The notes beneath the pieces were generated by a model. That model was given only the letters and a program-made list of their open reading frames with translations. It ran no database searches and was not told the origin of the DNA. 64,000 nucleotides of DNA from Polytrichum commune (Eukaryota > Streptophyta > Polytrichopsida > Polytrichales > Polytrichaceae): the NCBI GenBank assembly GCA_950295325.1, contig OX485809.1, forward strand, positions 25,558,144 to 25,622,143, written 5' to 3'. The position numbers and the translations under genes are program-made. This document shows, piece by piece, positions 13,228-24,899 of the stretch (the first letter of the stretch is position 1; the number at the start of each line of letters is the position of its first letter).

Positions 13228-14215
13228 CTAAGGTGGAAGGTAGAAATCTAGCTTGTTGATGTTGGTGTCCTCTAGCCAAACTTTCCCCTTTGCTCTCATA
13301 TTAATGACTAAGAAAAACTCATCTTCATCTGGCTCTTGAATATGGGCAAGAATTAATTCTTTGGAGCTCGTCATGAATTGGCTTTGTTCCCAGTCTTGAC
13401 CTTGTTTCCCTTGCATATAGTCCCTTGTTGTTATGGCAACTTGCTTAATTTTTGTGTTGGGTGTGGACCCCCTTTGGACCCATCTCCCCCTTGGTAACTT
13501 TATGTGGACCTAAGGGGTCTGTACCTAGCATCCCGCACAATGGGTTTCCCTTCCCAAGATTCCGGTTGCGGTCCCGCCCACGTACAAGAGTCATATCTCT
13601 TGGTGGGGATCTCTCTAGACTCTTTGATGAGGTGCCCAATTGAAAGACAAAACAATACCTATTTGGTAGTAAATCATAATCAATTAATGCTTAAGATAAC
13701 ACTCCAAGTGCTAGAGTAGTAAGTTCCACTTTTGTGACCCATCCTCTTTTTATATTAGTGAATACACAAAATATGGGATCTTTTAAATTGGGATTGTTCA
13801 AGTCACTTCCAAAAATAGTTCCAACTTATGCAGGTTCCATATGAGCCATTTGCAAATATTCTAGAGGTAGGCATTTAATTGTGTTCCACGTAGGCAACCT
13901 TAGACTTGAGGGGTTAGCGGCATCAAAAGTTGGTACCCATGGATGGAAGACACATGTGCCAAAATCATTACGGAATGGATTTTGCATTGAAACTTACTTG
14001 ATTGTTTTTTGTGTGTCACATTTTAAAGAGAAGAAGTCATATCCAACTTTGTGGTTGAAAAAAACTTGACCATGCTTAATTGTATTGTTGAGGGATTCAA
14101 GCCATTGTTCTAGGAACCCCAATTGTGGTTTAGGACCAATGAAGTTTGCAATCAACAAAGGATCAGAGAGTAATTGGATTTCAACCCCGATGACGCTTAA
14201 GTCTAAGGAACTCAT
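13228..14215 (-). pseudogene. LINE ORF1-like (DUF4283-type) relic
   Basis: Minus-strand reading from 14215 gives LGFLEQWLESLNNTIKHG and VGYDFFSLKCDTQKTIK, typical of the DUF4283 RNA-binding-like region in ORF1 of plant L1 LINEs. It continues past a frame change into text matching the same protein near 13740-13990. Short open frames at 13228-13416 and 13445-13639 may be its C-terminal part. Several stops and frame changes make it a pseudogene. It precedes the endonuclease as expected for a LINE. Confidence 0.6.
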
Positions 14216-14389
14216 TGTTGGGCCAAGTCGTAGGATATATCCACTTGCATATCTGATGTGCCCTTCTGGCAGACTTTCACCAGCCTCCTCCTTAAAAGAG
14301 TTGATTTGGTTGTTATAGCTTGGGTTTGTTGGTCTTCCCCTCCTACCTTTGGGAGCGTTGCCAATATTTAGCCTACATCTCTAGACTTA

Positions 14390-15540
14390 ATATCTTACTT
14401 TCCTTTCTCCTAAAATCCCCTTGCCGCCCATTGCCCAGTCTGGCTAAACTCTTGCTCTCAACCCTCATCCCCAATATATTCTCTCCATTCATTCCTGCAC
14501 TCTTCACCTCCCTTCTCCACTCTCCCCACTCCACCTTCCCCTCCTCCATCAATCTATCTTCTTTTCCCCGCACAATTGCTCCTTTTTCTCCCTCTCTACT
14601 TTTCTTTTGTTTCCTCGTCTTCACTCCACGTTCCCCACCATCTCTATGCTCCCTCTTTCCTCCCGTGCACTTTCCTCCCCTTCACTCCCTCCAGATCTCC
14701 ATGCTCCCTTCTCTCCCTCATTCTACCTCCTCCCTCCCGCTCCCCCATTCTCACTTCACACTTCCCCTTTGCACGTATGCTTCCCTCCCTCCTGCTCCCT
14801 CGTCCTTGTTGAAACCTGTGTTCGTTCCCTCCTATCTCCGCCCTCTAGATCATCTGCTCGCCCAATTTAATCGTTTTCAACCGTTCTTCCTCAAAGACAT
14901 CTTGGACAACAATAGAATTGCCTGGCCCAGAAATATCTCTCTTCAAGGATTTGTTCTTCTGCCAGGAGAGTTTCCAAACTTTCACTAGCACCCTTGATCT
15001 ATCGCACCCTCGCCCTTATTCCACCCTTACAAGTCCTTGCCCTAAATTGATTTTTTGCCTACGTTCACAAGATCTAGCCCTAGTCAATTCTTGCTACCTT
15101 CTCTTTGCCTTGATCTAACTTTATCTTCATTTTTTTTTCCTTCCTCCTTTTGATTGTCTTCCGACCTCCTTGGATTTGATCCAAATTCTCCTTACCTTGC
15201 CTCTCTCTATTATGTCAATTCTCATAAGCCCAACCTAATACTGCTTCCTAGTGCAATCCCGTAAATAATCTCACACCCTCCTTACTCTCATGCCATTTTG
15301 TCATCGCTAACTCTCACATGATCTAATCTAGATCTCCTTACATTCCATGTTCTAACCTTTCAGTTTTTTTGCCCAATTCCCGATCCGATCTATTTTTCCT
15401 TTTGGTTCGAGACATTCACCCCAGGGTATTCTCTCATCCCCATCCCACATTTCATCTCCCCACGCCACTGCTAACTCCTAACCCGATCTGATTTACTCTC
15501 TGATCTAACCTACCTAATTTGATTCCACTTAACCTCCTTG
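14390..15540. repeat. Polypyrimidine (C/T-rich) low-complexity tract
   Basis: On the plus strand the sequence is dominated by C and T (CCCTTCTCCACTCTCCCC-like text) between about 14390 and 14830, fading toward 15540. The long open frame here (14320-14988, 222 codons) is Ser/Pro/Leu-rich and follows from the base skew, not from selection on a protein. It borders the 5' side of the minus-strand LINE and may be its purine-rich 5' UTR. Confidence 0.55.
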
Positions 15541-16350
15541 CTTTTGGGAGCCCTTCCAAACCTAAAAACTACCAAAGATCGCACCCCGTTACATAGATCC
15601 TTTAACTACACAAGAGGTCCCTCTAGCATTTCTTCCGCCGTTGCCATCAGCTTTGTCGTAGCATCTATTTGTGAAAAATTATATATCGTTGTGCACCTTG
15701 TGTATCATTCACACTTGACTTGGGTGTTGCGCCTAGGAGTCTCATCCAGACTCTACACACCAATGTGCACATTTCTACATGATCCTTGGGATTCAATCAA
15801 GAATCTGAGCCGGCCTCTAGTTGCGTTGTGCACCAGAGCTCCACTGGTTGCTCGAGCCATCCCTCCTTTCCACTATATGGTTTATGATCTCGTACAATTG
15901 TAGATTTATTATCCATATTTATAGGTTTGATAAGTCTTGAGTGGAAGCGATCATGTGATAAGACTTTCCAATTCTTGTGGGAGTTGAGATGCAAAAATTA
16001 TAAGGTGTGGAAGAGACGATTTTTTTTTTTTTTTTTTTCCGTTAAATGATAATATAGGTCATCCCAATTTTTGTTCAAACTTTAGCCAAGAATGGCGTCT
16101 ATATTTTGAGCACTTAGTCCAATCCTATCATGACGCGCTTATCTTTTTGGTGTCCATTCTTAACTACAAACCTTGATAGGTATTCAATTAAGATGGATGG
16201 CCACATAAGGGCCTAAGGCACACATGTCGGAAGATGCAATGGGGATGCAAATATTTTAGTAATAGATGCTTGTCACCTTGCAGAGAATCAACAATGAACT
16301 TGGCGAACTCAACATTTGTGAGTTCTTGGTTTTTGGACTAACTACAATGA
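15541..16350. other. Intergenic, nothing recognised
   Basis: No coding pattern. Contains a T homopolymer at about 16021-16038. Confidence 0.4.
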
Positions 16351-16573
16351 TTTGTCTAATTAGTGTGGGTGAAAAATTCATGTGGATTCGAATTTAGTAT
16401 GGCCCACATCAGTTTCATAGTACTTGCTTTGCCTTGAATTTTCATCCAATATGCAGCCAAAAATCCCACACTAAATTTTTAAATCGAAAATTATAGTGGG
16501 CGACTTCAAATTATATTTAAAAAATAGTACATGGGTAATTGGGAATAAGTGTGGCCCGCACTGATTAGACAAA
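16351..16573. mobile_element. MITE, TIR TTTGTCTAATTAGTGTGGG, copy a
   Basis: Ends TTTGTCTAATTAGTGTGGG (16351) and its inverted partner CCCGCACTGATTAGACAAA (to 16573). The interior is about 75-80 percent similar by eye to 17232-17497 (shared text TACATGGGTAATTGGGAA). No coding content. Target duplication could not be settled. Confidence 0.65.
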
Positions 16574-17231
16574 CTACTGTACTTCAAATGGTTTTAAGTC
16601 TTGAAAGTGTTTCAATCTATTTTGATAAGGTAGATGTGCCTAATTCAGTTACCTACCTTGATCAAACACCTTGAGTGGTATATGGTTATATGTGACTCCA
16701 AGAATGGATACCAAAAAGACATGTGTTCAAAAGATATTGGACTACATGTTCAGAATATGATAACCTTTCTAGGTTCCATAGCCAACTTAATTGGAGGAAC
16801 CTATATGATCATTAAACGAGCACAAGAATCTTCATTTTTCATAATAAATACGATATTCACTTGAGCTCTTCAAATTATGAGAAAAAGTTGCTACGGCCTC
16901 AATTTGGATTTGCTAACCATATCATACGAATAGTGTGTTTTGTATCCTAGGAGAAGCGGGCTAATTGGTCAAAGTACCATTTAAGACCCATCTACCTTAG
17001 TGAGTTTCCCATCTATAAGTTTTGGATATTGAGATAAGTTTTGCATAATATTTTCATTCAAATTGTAAGTACATGCTGATGATTTCTTCTCATTCAACCA
17101 TGCAGATAAGGTTACCAAGTATGTCAATGCAGTTTACAAATTTTATTTAGTGTCCTCACAACTTTCTCTACCATTTGCTGATCATATTGTATTTTAATTG
17201 CATGACTAATATCCTAGGAGATGTACATTGT

Positions 17232-17497
17232 TTTGTCCAATTAGTGTGGGTGGGAAATTTATGTGGGTTGGAATTTAGTGTGACCCACATTAAATTTACA
17301 GTACTTATCTTGGGCACTTGGTTCACATTTGTAATTGTATAGTACTTGGCTTGCCTTCAATTTTCATCCAAATATGAAAAAAAAAATCACTAATTTTTCA
17401 CACTAGAAAGTACAGTGGGCCACTTCAAATTATGGTTTAAAAAATAAGTACATGGGTAATTGGGAAATAGTGTGGCCTGCACTAATTATTAGGCAAA
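17232..17497. mobile_element. MITE, TIR TTTGTCCAATTAGTGTGGG, copy b
   Basis: Second copy of the element at 16351-16573, same orientation, with an extra internal stretch of about 40 bp (around 17300-17345). The two copies lie about 0.7 kb apart. Confidence 0.65.
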
Positions 17498-17499
17498 AT

Positions 17500-18600
17500 A
17501 ATGCAATGGTAGAGCTTAAAATGTTTAGTTTAGGTCTAATGAAGTAAGCAACCACAATGACTAAGAATTATCATTGCATATAGAAAGTATCTGTAGCAAC
17601 TTATGTGGTCACCGGGACATGATTCTCTCAATAATTTGCTTTCTAGGTTTTTTGAGGGCAAGGTTGAATGCTCATTTTGAGGTAAATGCTCACAACACTT
17701 ACCATGGGGGAGGTGAACCATGGGAAAGGGAGGATGAAAATGTTGATTTTTATTTCTAGTCTAATTAAACATGACAACCCTAGTGAGCTTAAATTAAGAT
17801 CTATCAGCAACAAACCTATAGGGGACATATTGTTAATATTTCTCCTTGGTAGATGTTTTGAAATGAAAGCTATAAAACCCACAAAGCCTCAATATGTTTT
17901 CCAAGTCCTTATTGTCTACCAAAAAAAGTATTAAGAGAGAGGTGAACTTTTAAACCCCTCCCCGTTTTCAAGACTTGAACGTCAAAGAACTTTAGAAAAT
18001 ATTTTCTTCCTTAATAATTTATGGATAATGAAAAAATGAAATATATGAATTTTATGTGAGAGATGAGCACAATGCAAAATCATTGTTGCTTACCTCACCT
18101 CGAATCATAGACTTGTCATTGAAACTAGATTGTGGTCAACCATCTCTATTTCTAGAGATAATAAATTATATCACATTTGCTCTTATAATGTAGTTGAATA
18201 TGAAGCACACTTTGTGTGTAGAATGTCCCCATATAGCTTCACCAGAGATGACTTTCAATCACTATTTGAGAATGTAGTGTTATGGAGTCTTGAGTCTTTC
18301 TTTCAACTAGACCAATAAGTTGACCTTAATCTCACAGAGGCTACTACACTCCGCCACTCTAGGGAATTAACATGGCCGGTTTGACACCATCTTGATGTAC
18401 TTTTTCGTCCCATAACTTAAGCATGTTGGCTTCCTGGACTTTTTAATCAATCTCCTTTCATTTCATTTCAATTCACTGGCCCAAAATCTTTGAAAGCATA
18501 TTGACCATAGCCTAACATTATTCACATGCATGGGTGTGTTCCATTCTATATTTAGCATTTGACATGGACATCCACTATCTTACCTTCATGGAAAGAATCT
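17500..18600. other. Intergenic, no gene recognised
   Basis: Short overlapping open frames on both strands (for example 17643-17882 and 17686-17934) without recognisable motifs. Confidence 0.4.
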
Positions 18601-18602
18601 TA

Positions 18603-18678
18603 TAGGCCCCCCACACATACTGGTGGTGGGCGGCAGTGAACGGGCGAACACCGTTCGCTGCCACCAGTATGTGTGGGC
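18603..18678. repeat. Hairpin CCCACACATACTGGTGG..CCACCAGTATGTGTGGG
   Basis: A 17-bp perfect outer stem extends inward through GGCAGTGAACGG and CCGTTCGCTGCC with one bulge, making an almost complete foldback of about 75 bp, GC-rich in an AT-rich setting. Its end resembles the hairpin at 19895-19955 (CCCACCAGCAGGTGTGGGCGG), so the two may be the termini of one 1.35-kb foldback element or two copies of a tiny palindromic MITE. Confidence 0.6.
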
Positions 18679-18725
18679 GTACTACCAACTTAGTTATATC
18701 TTCGGTGTGCATACTAACTTCACTA

Positions 18726-19073
18726 AGTATGATATTTAGTGTTAAATGGTATTTTATGTCACTATGGTAACTTTCTAGATGACACTTTTTATGAAGAAGT
18801 GAACAAATATTGTCATGGATGATGGATGAGTTCATCCATTTGCCAAAACCCTACCTTCTCTTATGATGAAATATTGTCTTGGATGATTGAAATTTGGATG
18901 AAAGATCACTTGGTAAGTGACAATTTTTGCAACACTATGAATCTATATTCCCCTATAAAAATAACAAGGAATGACAAATAATGTTGGGTTGACATATAGT
19001 GTTGGCGACACTACACCACGGTTTACAATTAGTATTGAGCAAGACAATTAGAATTGGTGATACTAAATAACAT
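18726..19073. mobile_element. MITE family with TIR TATGATATTTAGTGTCA, copy 1
   Basis: Opens with AGTATGATATTTAGTGT and runs to GGTGATACTAAATAACAT. Same order of blocks as 41943-42313 (GATGAGTTCATCCAT, CCAAAACCCTACCTTCTCTT, GAAATTTGGATGAAA). Non-coding. Followed by a head-to-head inverted copy. Confidence 0.7.
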
Positions 19074-19169
19074 GTTTAGTGTACTTATAATATTTGGGTA
19101 AAAAATGATACTCTTAGTTAAATATTGTAGCACTATGTAACTCCAAATGGTAACCCACACATATTAGAC

Positions 19170-19503
19170 AAAATAGTGTAATTGTAAACCGCCCATGTAG
19201 TTTCACCGACACTAAGTGTAAACCAAACATCATTTGTTATTCCTTCTAAAAAAGGAAATTAGACATTATAGGTTTACATTGTTGCAATTATTGTCACTTA
19301 TTAGGTGAATTTTCATCCAAATTTCAATCATCCATGACGATATTTCATAACATGAATTTTAGGATGCAGAATATACCAAAAGTGGATGAACCAAAAGTAG
19401 CTTGTGGTGGTGATATTTGCACTAAACTTATTCATACGAAGTGTCAATAAAAAAGTTACCACATGTGACATAAAATACCATATGATACTAAAATAAAATA
19501 TTT
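19170..19503. mobile_element. MITE family TATGATATTTAGTGTCA, copy 2 (inverted, diverged)
   Basis: Reverse-complement relation to copy 1: TGTAAACCGCCCATGTAG, TTTTCATCCAAATTTCAATC and ATACCATATGATACTAAA occur in the order expected of the inverted element. More diverged than the others. Confidence 0.55.
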
Positions 19504-19894
19504 AGTAGTAGTTGAGATATACTTTTAGTTTTAAAATGTCACTTCATTTTAGGAAAAATGAACCAAGTTTGTTTCATTGTCAAAAACAGACAAGATAATT
19601 CGGGCCAACCGGCTACATGTTGACATCCTCCGGTTTTTCTTTTATTAAGTTGGGGTATATTCTATAAATTCCTCTAACATGCTCGGTAATTTTCCTGCAG
19701 TCTTGAACTTCCACCGGTTATTTCTCAAAATCATCCGGTAGTTTTGTAACTAAGTGCCGGTTCTCCCCAATCGTAGTTCACGAAACCCTAATAGTCCAGA
19801 AAATTTTATCGTGTGCTAGTCCGGCTTTAACAATGAACGGGCAAGCTGGGCGTTCGTTGCGCCCAGTCGCTGCCGTTACCGAGAATTATCCGAA

Positions 19895-19955
19895 AAGAGG
19901 CCCCCTACTGGTGGGAGCCTATGACTGGCCCTCCCACCAGCAGGTGTGGGCGGCC
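19895..19955. repeat. Hairpin GGCCCCCTACTGGTGGGA..TCCCACCAGCAGGTGTGGG
   Basis: GC-rich inverted repeat with a short loop. Its outer end GGCCTATTA-side sequence is the inverted counterpart of TAGGCCCCCCACACATACTG at 18602, suggesting paired termini with a TA-containing target. Confidence 0.5.
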
Positions 19956-20775
19956 TATTAGGAAATAAGAAGAAATTGGCATTGGTACAAACAATGAATT
20001 GTGTCGGTATTTTCAATGATAGTGCTGCTCTGAACAATATTTTCAGTGAATTATACCGGGATGAACAATATTTCCTATGAATAATGTTGAGATAAATAAT
20101 GATTCCTCTGAAAAAAATGTTGGGAGTATAACCCCACCCAAAATGCCAAGTGTCAACGTAAATAGTAAGTGAATATTCTTAGGACCCCACAGAACATAAT
20201 TGACATATTCCAGGGTCATGCAATTTATCCACATGACTGAAGAATGTCCGTCTTGAGGATATGCTCTTTGTTACCCGTCCACATTTTCTCACCAGGCCAA
20301 AGATTTTGGGACACACTATGCTTTTGGAACATGTGGGAGAAGTTTGAGCAAGTCCCCCAGGCTACTGAAATGGGGGTTCTATATAACCTACTAGCTACTT
20401 ATAGAATCCTTACAAGATAATACCGCTACGAAATGTGGGATGAAAAGACTCTGAAAGTTGCATGGCACCGGGCACATATCAAACTAAAATTAGCTTTAGT
20501 TACACAAGTTTGAGAATAAGTTCATTGTCTGAATTAAGCTTTACTGGGTAGATGATGCTGTTGTGCCAGGTGAAGGTTCTTCTTCCTCCTGCAGTCCAGT
20601 GTGAAACAGAAGATTGGAAATCGGGGAGCTTCACATTTTGGGGTGACTGAAGGATTAAGACCAGTTGAAGACTCAAGAGAATCAATGATGGTTTAGAACT
20701 CCATCCTCGGTCCTAACCAGGAGGAGGTTAGTAGGTGGACTCAAATTTGGGAAGAAGGGAGTGACTGCACTAACT

Positions 20776-21143
20776 ATGATATGATATTTAGTGTCACCAA
20801 TTCTAATTATCTTGCTCAATACTAATTGTAAACCGCGGTAGAATATCACCAACACTAAATGTTAACCCAACATTATTTGTCACTCCTTGTAATTTTTTGG
20901 GGAACATAGATTGACAGTGTCACAAGAACTATCACTTATCGAGTGATTTTTCATCCAAATGTCAATCATCGGTGACAATATTTCATTACAAGTTGCGGAC
21001 AAGAGAAGGTAGGGTTTTGGCCAATGGATGAACTCGTCCGTCATCCATGACAAGTATTTGTTCACTTATTCGTAAGAAGTGTCATCTGAAAAGTTACCAT
21101 AGTGACATTAAATAGCACTTGACACTAAATATCATACTGTCTA
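20776..21143. mobile_element. MITE family TATGATATTTAGTGTCA, copy 3 (inverted)
   Basis: Clear termini ATGATATTTAGTGTCACC at the left and TTGACACTAAATATCATA at the right form a terminal inverted repeat. The interior matches copies at 18726 and 41943 in reverse orientation. No coding content. Confidence 0.72.
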
Positions 21144-21145
21144 CT

Positions 21146-22670
21146 TATCATGAGTTCGATCCCAAGACTTTACATGTAACTCTAACGAGTGCAAACAACC
21201 CAAAACTTGATAAAGAATATTGAAGGAATTCGCTCCTTCAAATATGACATGTTAGCTTATAATGTAACCTTTAAGGTAGAAATAACATAACCCGTTAACT
21301 ACCCTTTAGCCGTGCAGTAGACTGCCGTCATAATGGTGAAGTGCCATTTCCAAAGTGGATCATGGCTCGGCGGCAACTTCAGTGCATGTACACTTAGTGT
21401 AGCCAATGGGAGTCAAGTGTTAATGTACTCATGAGGCAACCGATTTAGGCGATGTTCTGTATGGAAGTGCGGATTACTGTGTTCGGTGTAGGGAGAATCT
21501 AGTGAACGAGTAGGGGGTTGGACAACTTTCCACTTTGAAACATTATAACATTTTTTATATAGGGCAAAAAAGTATGAAACAACTTGCATTCTTCATGGAT
21601 CCTTCTCGTCTATCTTGGAAAATTATCTCATGATTGTCAGACCAGATCTTCAATGTGAAAACACCTTAATTTCATGGGTTATGGTATTTCTACCTTATGT
21701 CATTCCATTCCATTGCACACTGATGATTGTTAGCAACAAACGCCTTCTAGAAGCATCCCATCATTACTTGCTCTGTTGGTAGATTTTATGTAACCTTTAT
21801 CTCATTCCTCTTCTTAAATTACAGATCTTGTCGAAGTGGTAAACCATATCATGCATTGTAATGTGAAAACCCTGATTAATTACATTGGCATTGCCCTTCT
21901 CTCGTACACACACTGTTATTTGAATCTTCGTGCAGAGAAAATCCTCCAGCACACACATGCCCGAAAGTAATTTAGTCCGATATGCTGGGTGGTGGTGGGG
22001 ATATGTGTGTAGTAAATTCCTGAAAGGAACAGAATAATCCCAAAAGACTTTTGTAGTCTTTTTGTGTAGTCAAAGTTTATTAAGTCATGTGGGTGAGCTT
22101 TGTAATTCTAGAATATATCAATTCGAACAAAGTAAGAATATCCGTTTACTATTCATACTTTCACGTTGACAACTTGAAAATTCGAGTGGAGTTATACATC
22201 TGGCACTATTCATAGGAAGCACTGTTCAACTAAGTATTATTCAATAAAAAATACTATTCATAGTAGCACTATCACTAAAAATACAGACACTATTCACAAT
22301 ATTCTTATCATTCATACCGGCATTATTCATTATACGTACCGGCATCAACTTCTTCCTATTTTCTAAGTTTCCTTCCCATATAGGTAAGATAGTGGAGGTC
22401 CATGTCACATGCTAAATATAGAATGGAACAAAACCATGTAGTTGAATATTGTTGTGTCAACTTTCAAGGTATCCCTTGAAAAAAGCTATTTTGCAACGCA
22501 TCCCGGTAATCTTGAATGGTCTTATGATTACGCTATGTATTGTGTGTACTGCTACCTTGAAGAACTACACTACTTCTCCAATTTTGTGTGTGTAACTATG
22601 TAGAATTACGCAATGCAATAACGTCTTACTTAGGAGTTCAATCTTTACTAATGAAAGTTCAATAGATTGT
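21146..22670. other. Intergenic, no gene; degenerate ACTATTCA repeats at its right side
   Basis: No coding pattern. Between about 22195 and 22340 the motif CACTATTCA/CATTATTCA recurs irregularly. The complementary GTGAATAGTGC text recurs at 50917-51000, indicating a dispersed low-complexity repeat. Confidence 0.4.
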
Positions 22671-22673
22671 TAA

Positions 22674-23236
22674 GGGGCGGTTTACACTATGGACCAAGAG
22701 CCATGACCATGAAATTCTAAAATCTGTGATTGGAGAGTAAAGTGCTCTTGGTCCCATTTGGCTTTACACTACCTTGAAAAAAGGAGAATGACCACTAACT
22801 TTGAGGTCCCCCAAAACTACTAAAATCTGCCATTTGGATAATGTGCCATGGTCCAACGGGTTTTCTGTTGAGGCGAGGCAAAATGCTCGACTCAACGGAA
22901 ATCAAGGGAGCCGTAAGGCTGAAAATCAACCATTGGCCGAATTTTTTTTTAATATTTTTTTTCCTGAATTTTTTTGACGTTACTGTAGATCGTTGGGATA
23001 GAAATTTAAAAAATCAGCCCAAAGTTGTCCCGGTCCAAATCCACTTTACACTACAAGAGTGACCAAGCCACTCAAAAATCCATTTTTTATTTTTCATGGT
23101 CACGGCTCTTGGCCAAGAGCTGTGACCATGAAAATGATTTAATTTTCTTGGTCACGGCTCTTGGCCAAGAGCTGTGACCATGAAAATGATTTAATTTTCT
23201 TGGTCATGGCTCTTGGTCCATAGTGTAAACCGCCCC
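22674..23236. mobile_element. Harbinger/Tourist-type MITE, 563 bp, TSD TAA
   Basis: Terminal repeats GGGGCGGTTTACACTATGG, continuing through ACCAAGAGCCATGACCA, are inverted at the right end. TAA is duplicated at 22671-22673 and 23237-23239. The terminus is related to the MITE at 4120-4493 (GGG.CGGTTTACACTA.GG). The right part contains two tandem 51-52-bp units, each with the palindrome GTCACGGCTCTTGGCCAAGA and its partner. No transposase. Confidence 0.87.
23098..23215. repeat. Tandem palindromic units inside the MITE
   Basis: The unit GGTCACGGCTCTTGGCCAAG-AGCTGTGACCATGAAAATG-ATTTAATTTTCTT occurs twice in tandem and then runs into the terminal repeat. Each unit is a self-complementary copy of the subterminal sequence, i.e. 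terminal-repeat duplications stacked at one end. Confidence 0.7.
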
Positions 23237-23497
23237 TAAGACATTATAGAACATAAATGACTTTGCTTGTAAATTTTGACCTTCTCATTAAATAGTTATG
23301 ACACAGCGTAACTTCAAATAGCCACATGCACAAAACGGGATAATCAGTGCACTTTACATGAGACACCACCCAGGGATTGCAGTAAGTGACCGCCCAGTAC
23401 ACCTCAGGTTTAGTCAAGATTGCAAGGTTGGAGGTTCAATAAACTTTCACGAATCTGCATTCTGTCAAAAACTCATCATCATGTTAACTAGTAGCAA

Positions 23498-23800
23498 CTG
23501 GCAATCTCCTCAGGTGCAACCTCATGTGGACATTTTATTATTTTATTCATCTAAGCATTCGATTGGCAAGCTCCGAAGATGCAACCTCGTGTGACCTTTC
23601 TTATAATCTGAACTTCAGAAGTACATCCAGTATTCAATTGGCTTCAGCATGCTTTGAAGCAGCAACAAAATGAATGCTCAAGATCCCTCAGTTCCTACGA
23701 CAGAAAACATTACACTATGAAACAGCCTGGGATATGATCCTCAAGACTTTTGCCCTTTTGTAGCAAATGGCAAGATCCGAAGGTGCAACCTCGTGTGACA
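23498..23800. repeat. Three degenerate copies of a GGCAAGCTCCGAAGATGCAA-like unit
   Basis: GGCAAT/GGCAAG..CC..AGGTGCAACCTC.TGTG occurs near 23498, 23561 and 23769, just downstream of HMA gene copy 2. Possibly a local duplication in its 3' flank. Confidence 0.4.
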
Positions 23801-23959
23801 GTGTTTTATTATCTCAAACACTTGTGTCCTTTTGTACAGAACGCACATTGGTCAGGAGGGGTACTGGAAACAATCTATTCTTCAATCTGCACATGTCAAG
23901 TTCGAATTTGTATTCAATTTTGTTGCATATATATACAAAAATCTGTCAAACTTTGTGCT

Positions 23960-24895
23960 CTAGTAAGGGCCAGAGTACGAGTAGTATGCATAAGGTCCGC
24001 TTGAGGGAGCAGGGTAGGTGGGGTAGAATCCACGGGCAGGATATGACTGACTAGGCCAGTATTCTCCGGGTTTGTGTGTGCAAGCACCGCAGCCACTGCC
24101 CCACTTATGTAGAGGGTTTGCCACATACAAGCAGGTGGTGTTTGGTTTACACTTCTTGTCATCCCCCTCAATGAATTTGGTGGTATGCGTGATTCTGGCT
24201 TTCCTGTGGATTTTCCTGGCCCTCCTTAAAATTTCGGCACGGTCCGGCCCCTCCTTTGTGCTGCCGACCACGGTCACCTTCTTGTTCACTCTCTCCGTTT
24301 TCACATCAAACACACCTGCAAATTTAAACCAAACCAGGAAACGGAAGATTTAGTGACGCCAAATCTGAAAGCCTAAATGTGCACCAACCACCTCCGGTTA
24401 GTTTAGGACGAAACAATCGACAATGAACAAAAGAGTCTCGATGTATAGCAGAATGGCAGTAGAAAGCTGACATATCCTAACAAACTTGGTCTATTTTGAT
24501 AAAACTGTGAGCTTAAACGATAATGTGATGATAAATTCCTACCAGGTACATCCCGAAGCTCTTCAATGATTTTCTCTTCACACTTCAAGCAGCAAATTTT
24601 CATCTTAAGCTCCATTTTCTGCAAGTAATCCACATAGACTTATTATGAGTGATGAGACAAATCAACAAGAACTGGTGCAGATGCAGTACCTACTCCCTTG
24701 ACCTTTAAACTATATGCCACCCTTGTACAATCATTTATTGAAATCAATGTGCTGCTCAATGGCAGTTTATTCAACCACATTAATCGATCAACTGAAGAGA
24801 TTGCTCACCGGTAGCTTGTTGACATCCATGGCCGCTTGCCAAACGTGGTGAGCCTTCATCCATTCTGGAATATCCTTCCCCTCCTTTGCAAAGAT
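23960..24895 (-). CDS. Heavy-metal-associated (HMA) domain protein, copy 2 (three exons, first exon not found)
   Basis: Paralogue of the gene at 7582-8986. Exons from splice signals: 24809-24895 (IFAKEGKDIPEWMKAHHV..., 29 codons), 24543-24618 (KMELKMKICCLKCEEKII, the Cys-pair metal loop CCLKC replacing the usual MxCxxC) and 23960-24315 (GVFDVKTERVNKKVTVVGS, then RRARKIHRKARI, and a Pro/Tyr/Gly-rich tail ending YYSYSGPY). GT..AG junctions and phases agree throughout. No CaaX box, so probably not isoprenylated. The Tyr/Pro tail differs entirely from the Cys-rich tail of copy 1 while the HMA core is conserved. The start exon upstream of 24895 was not identified. No stop or frameshift within the three exons. 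Confidence 0.76.
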
Positions 24896-24899
24896 CTGC

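Larger units (their letters stand above)
9620..14300 (-). mobile_element. L1-type LINE, degenerate and internally deleted
   Basis: Minus-strand order matches plant L1 LINEs: ORF1-like DUF4283 region (about 13700-14300), endonuclease (12498-12818), linker with SDHHPVSF (about 12300-12340), reverse-transcriptase fingers, RT C-terminal region with NYLWSG-type motif, and zf-RVT at the 3' end (9680-9955). Every part carries stops or frameshifts. The 3' end abuts a truncated MITE end at about 9635-9677. Target duplication not identified. Confidence 0.8.

Noticed and set aside
14320-14988. 222-codon plus-strand frame rich in Ser, Pro and Leu
   Set aside because: Explained by C/T-rich low complexity; all three plus frames are open there.
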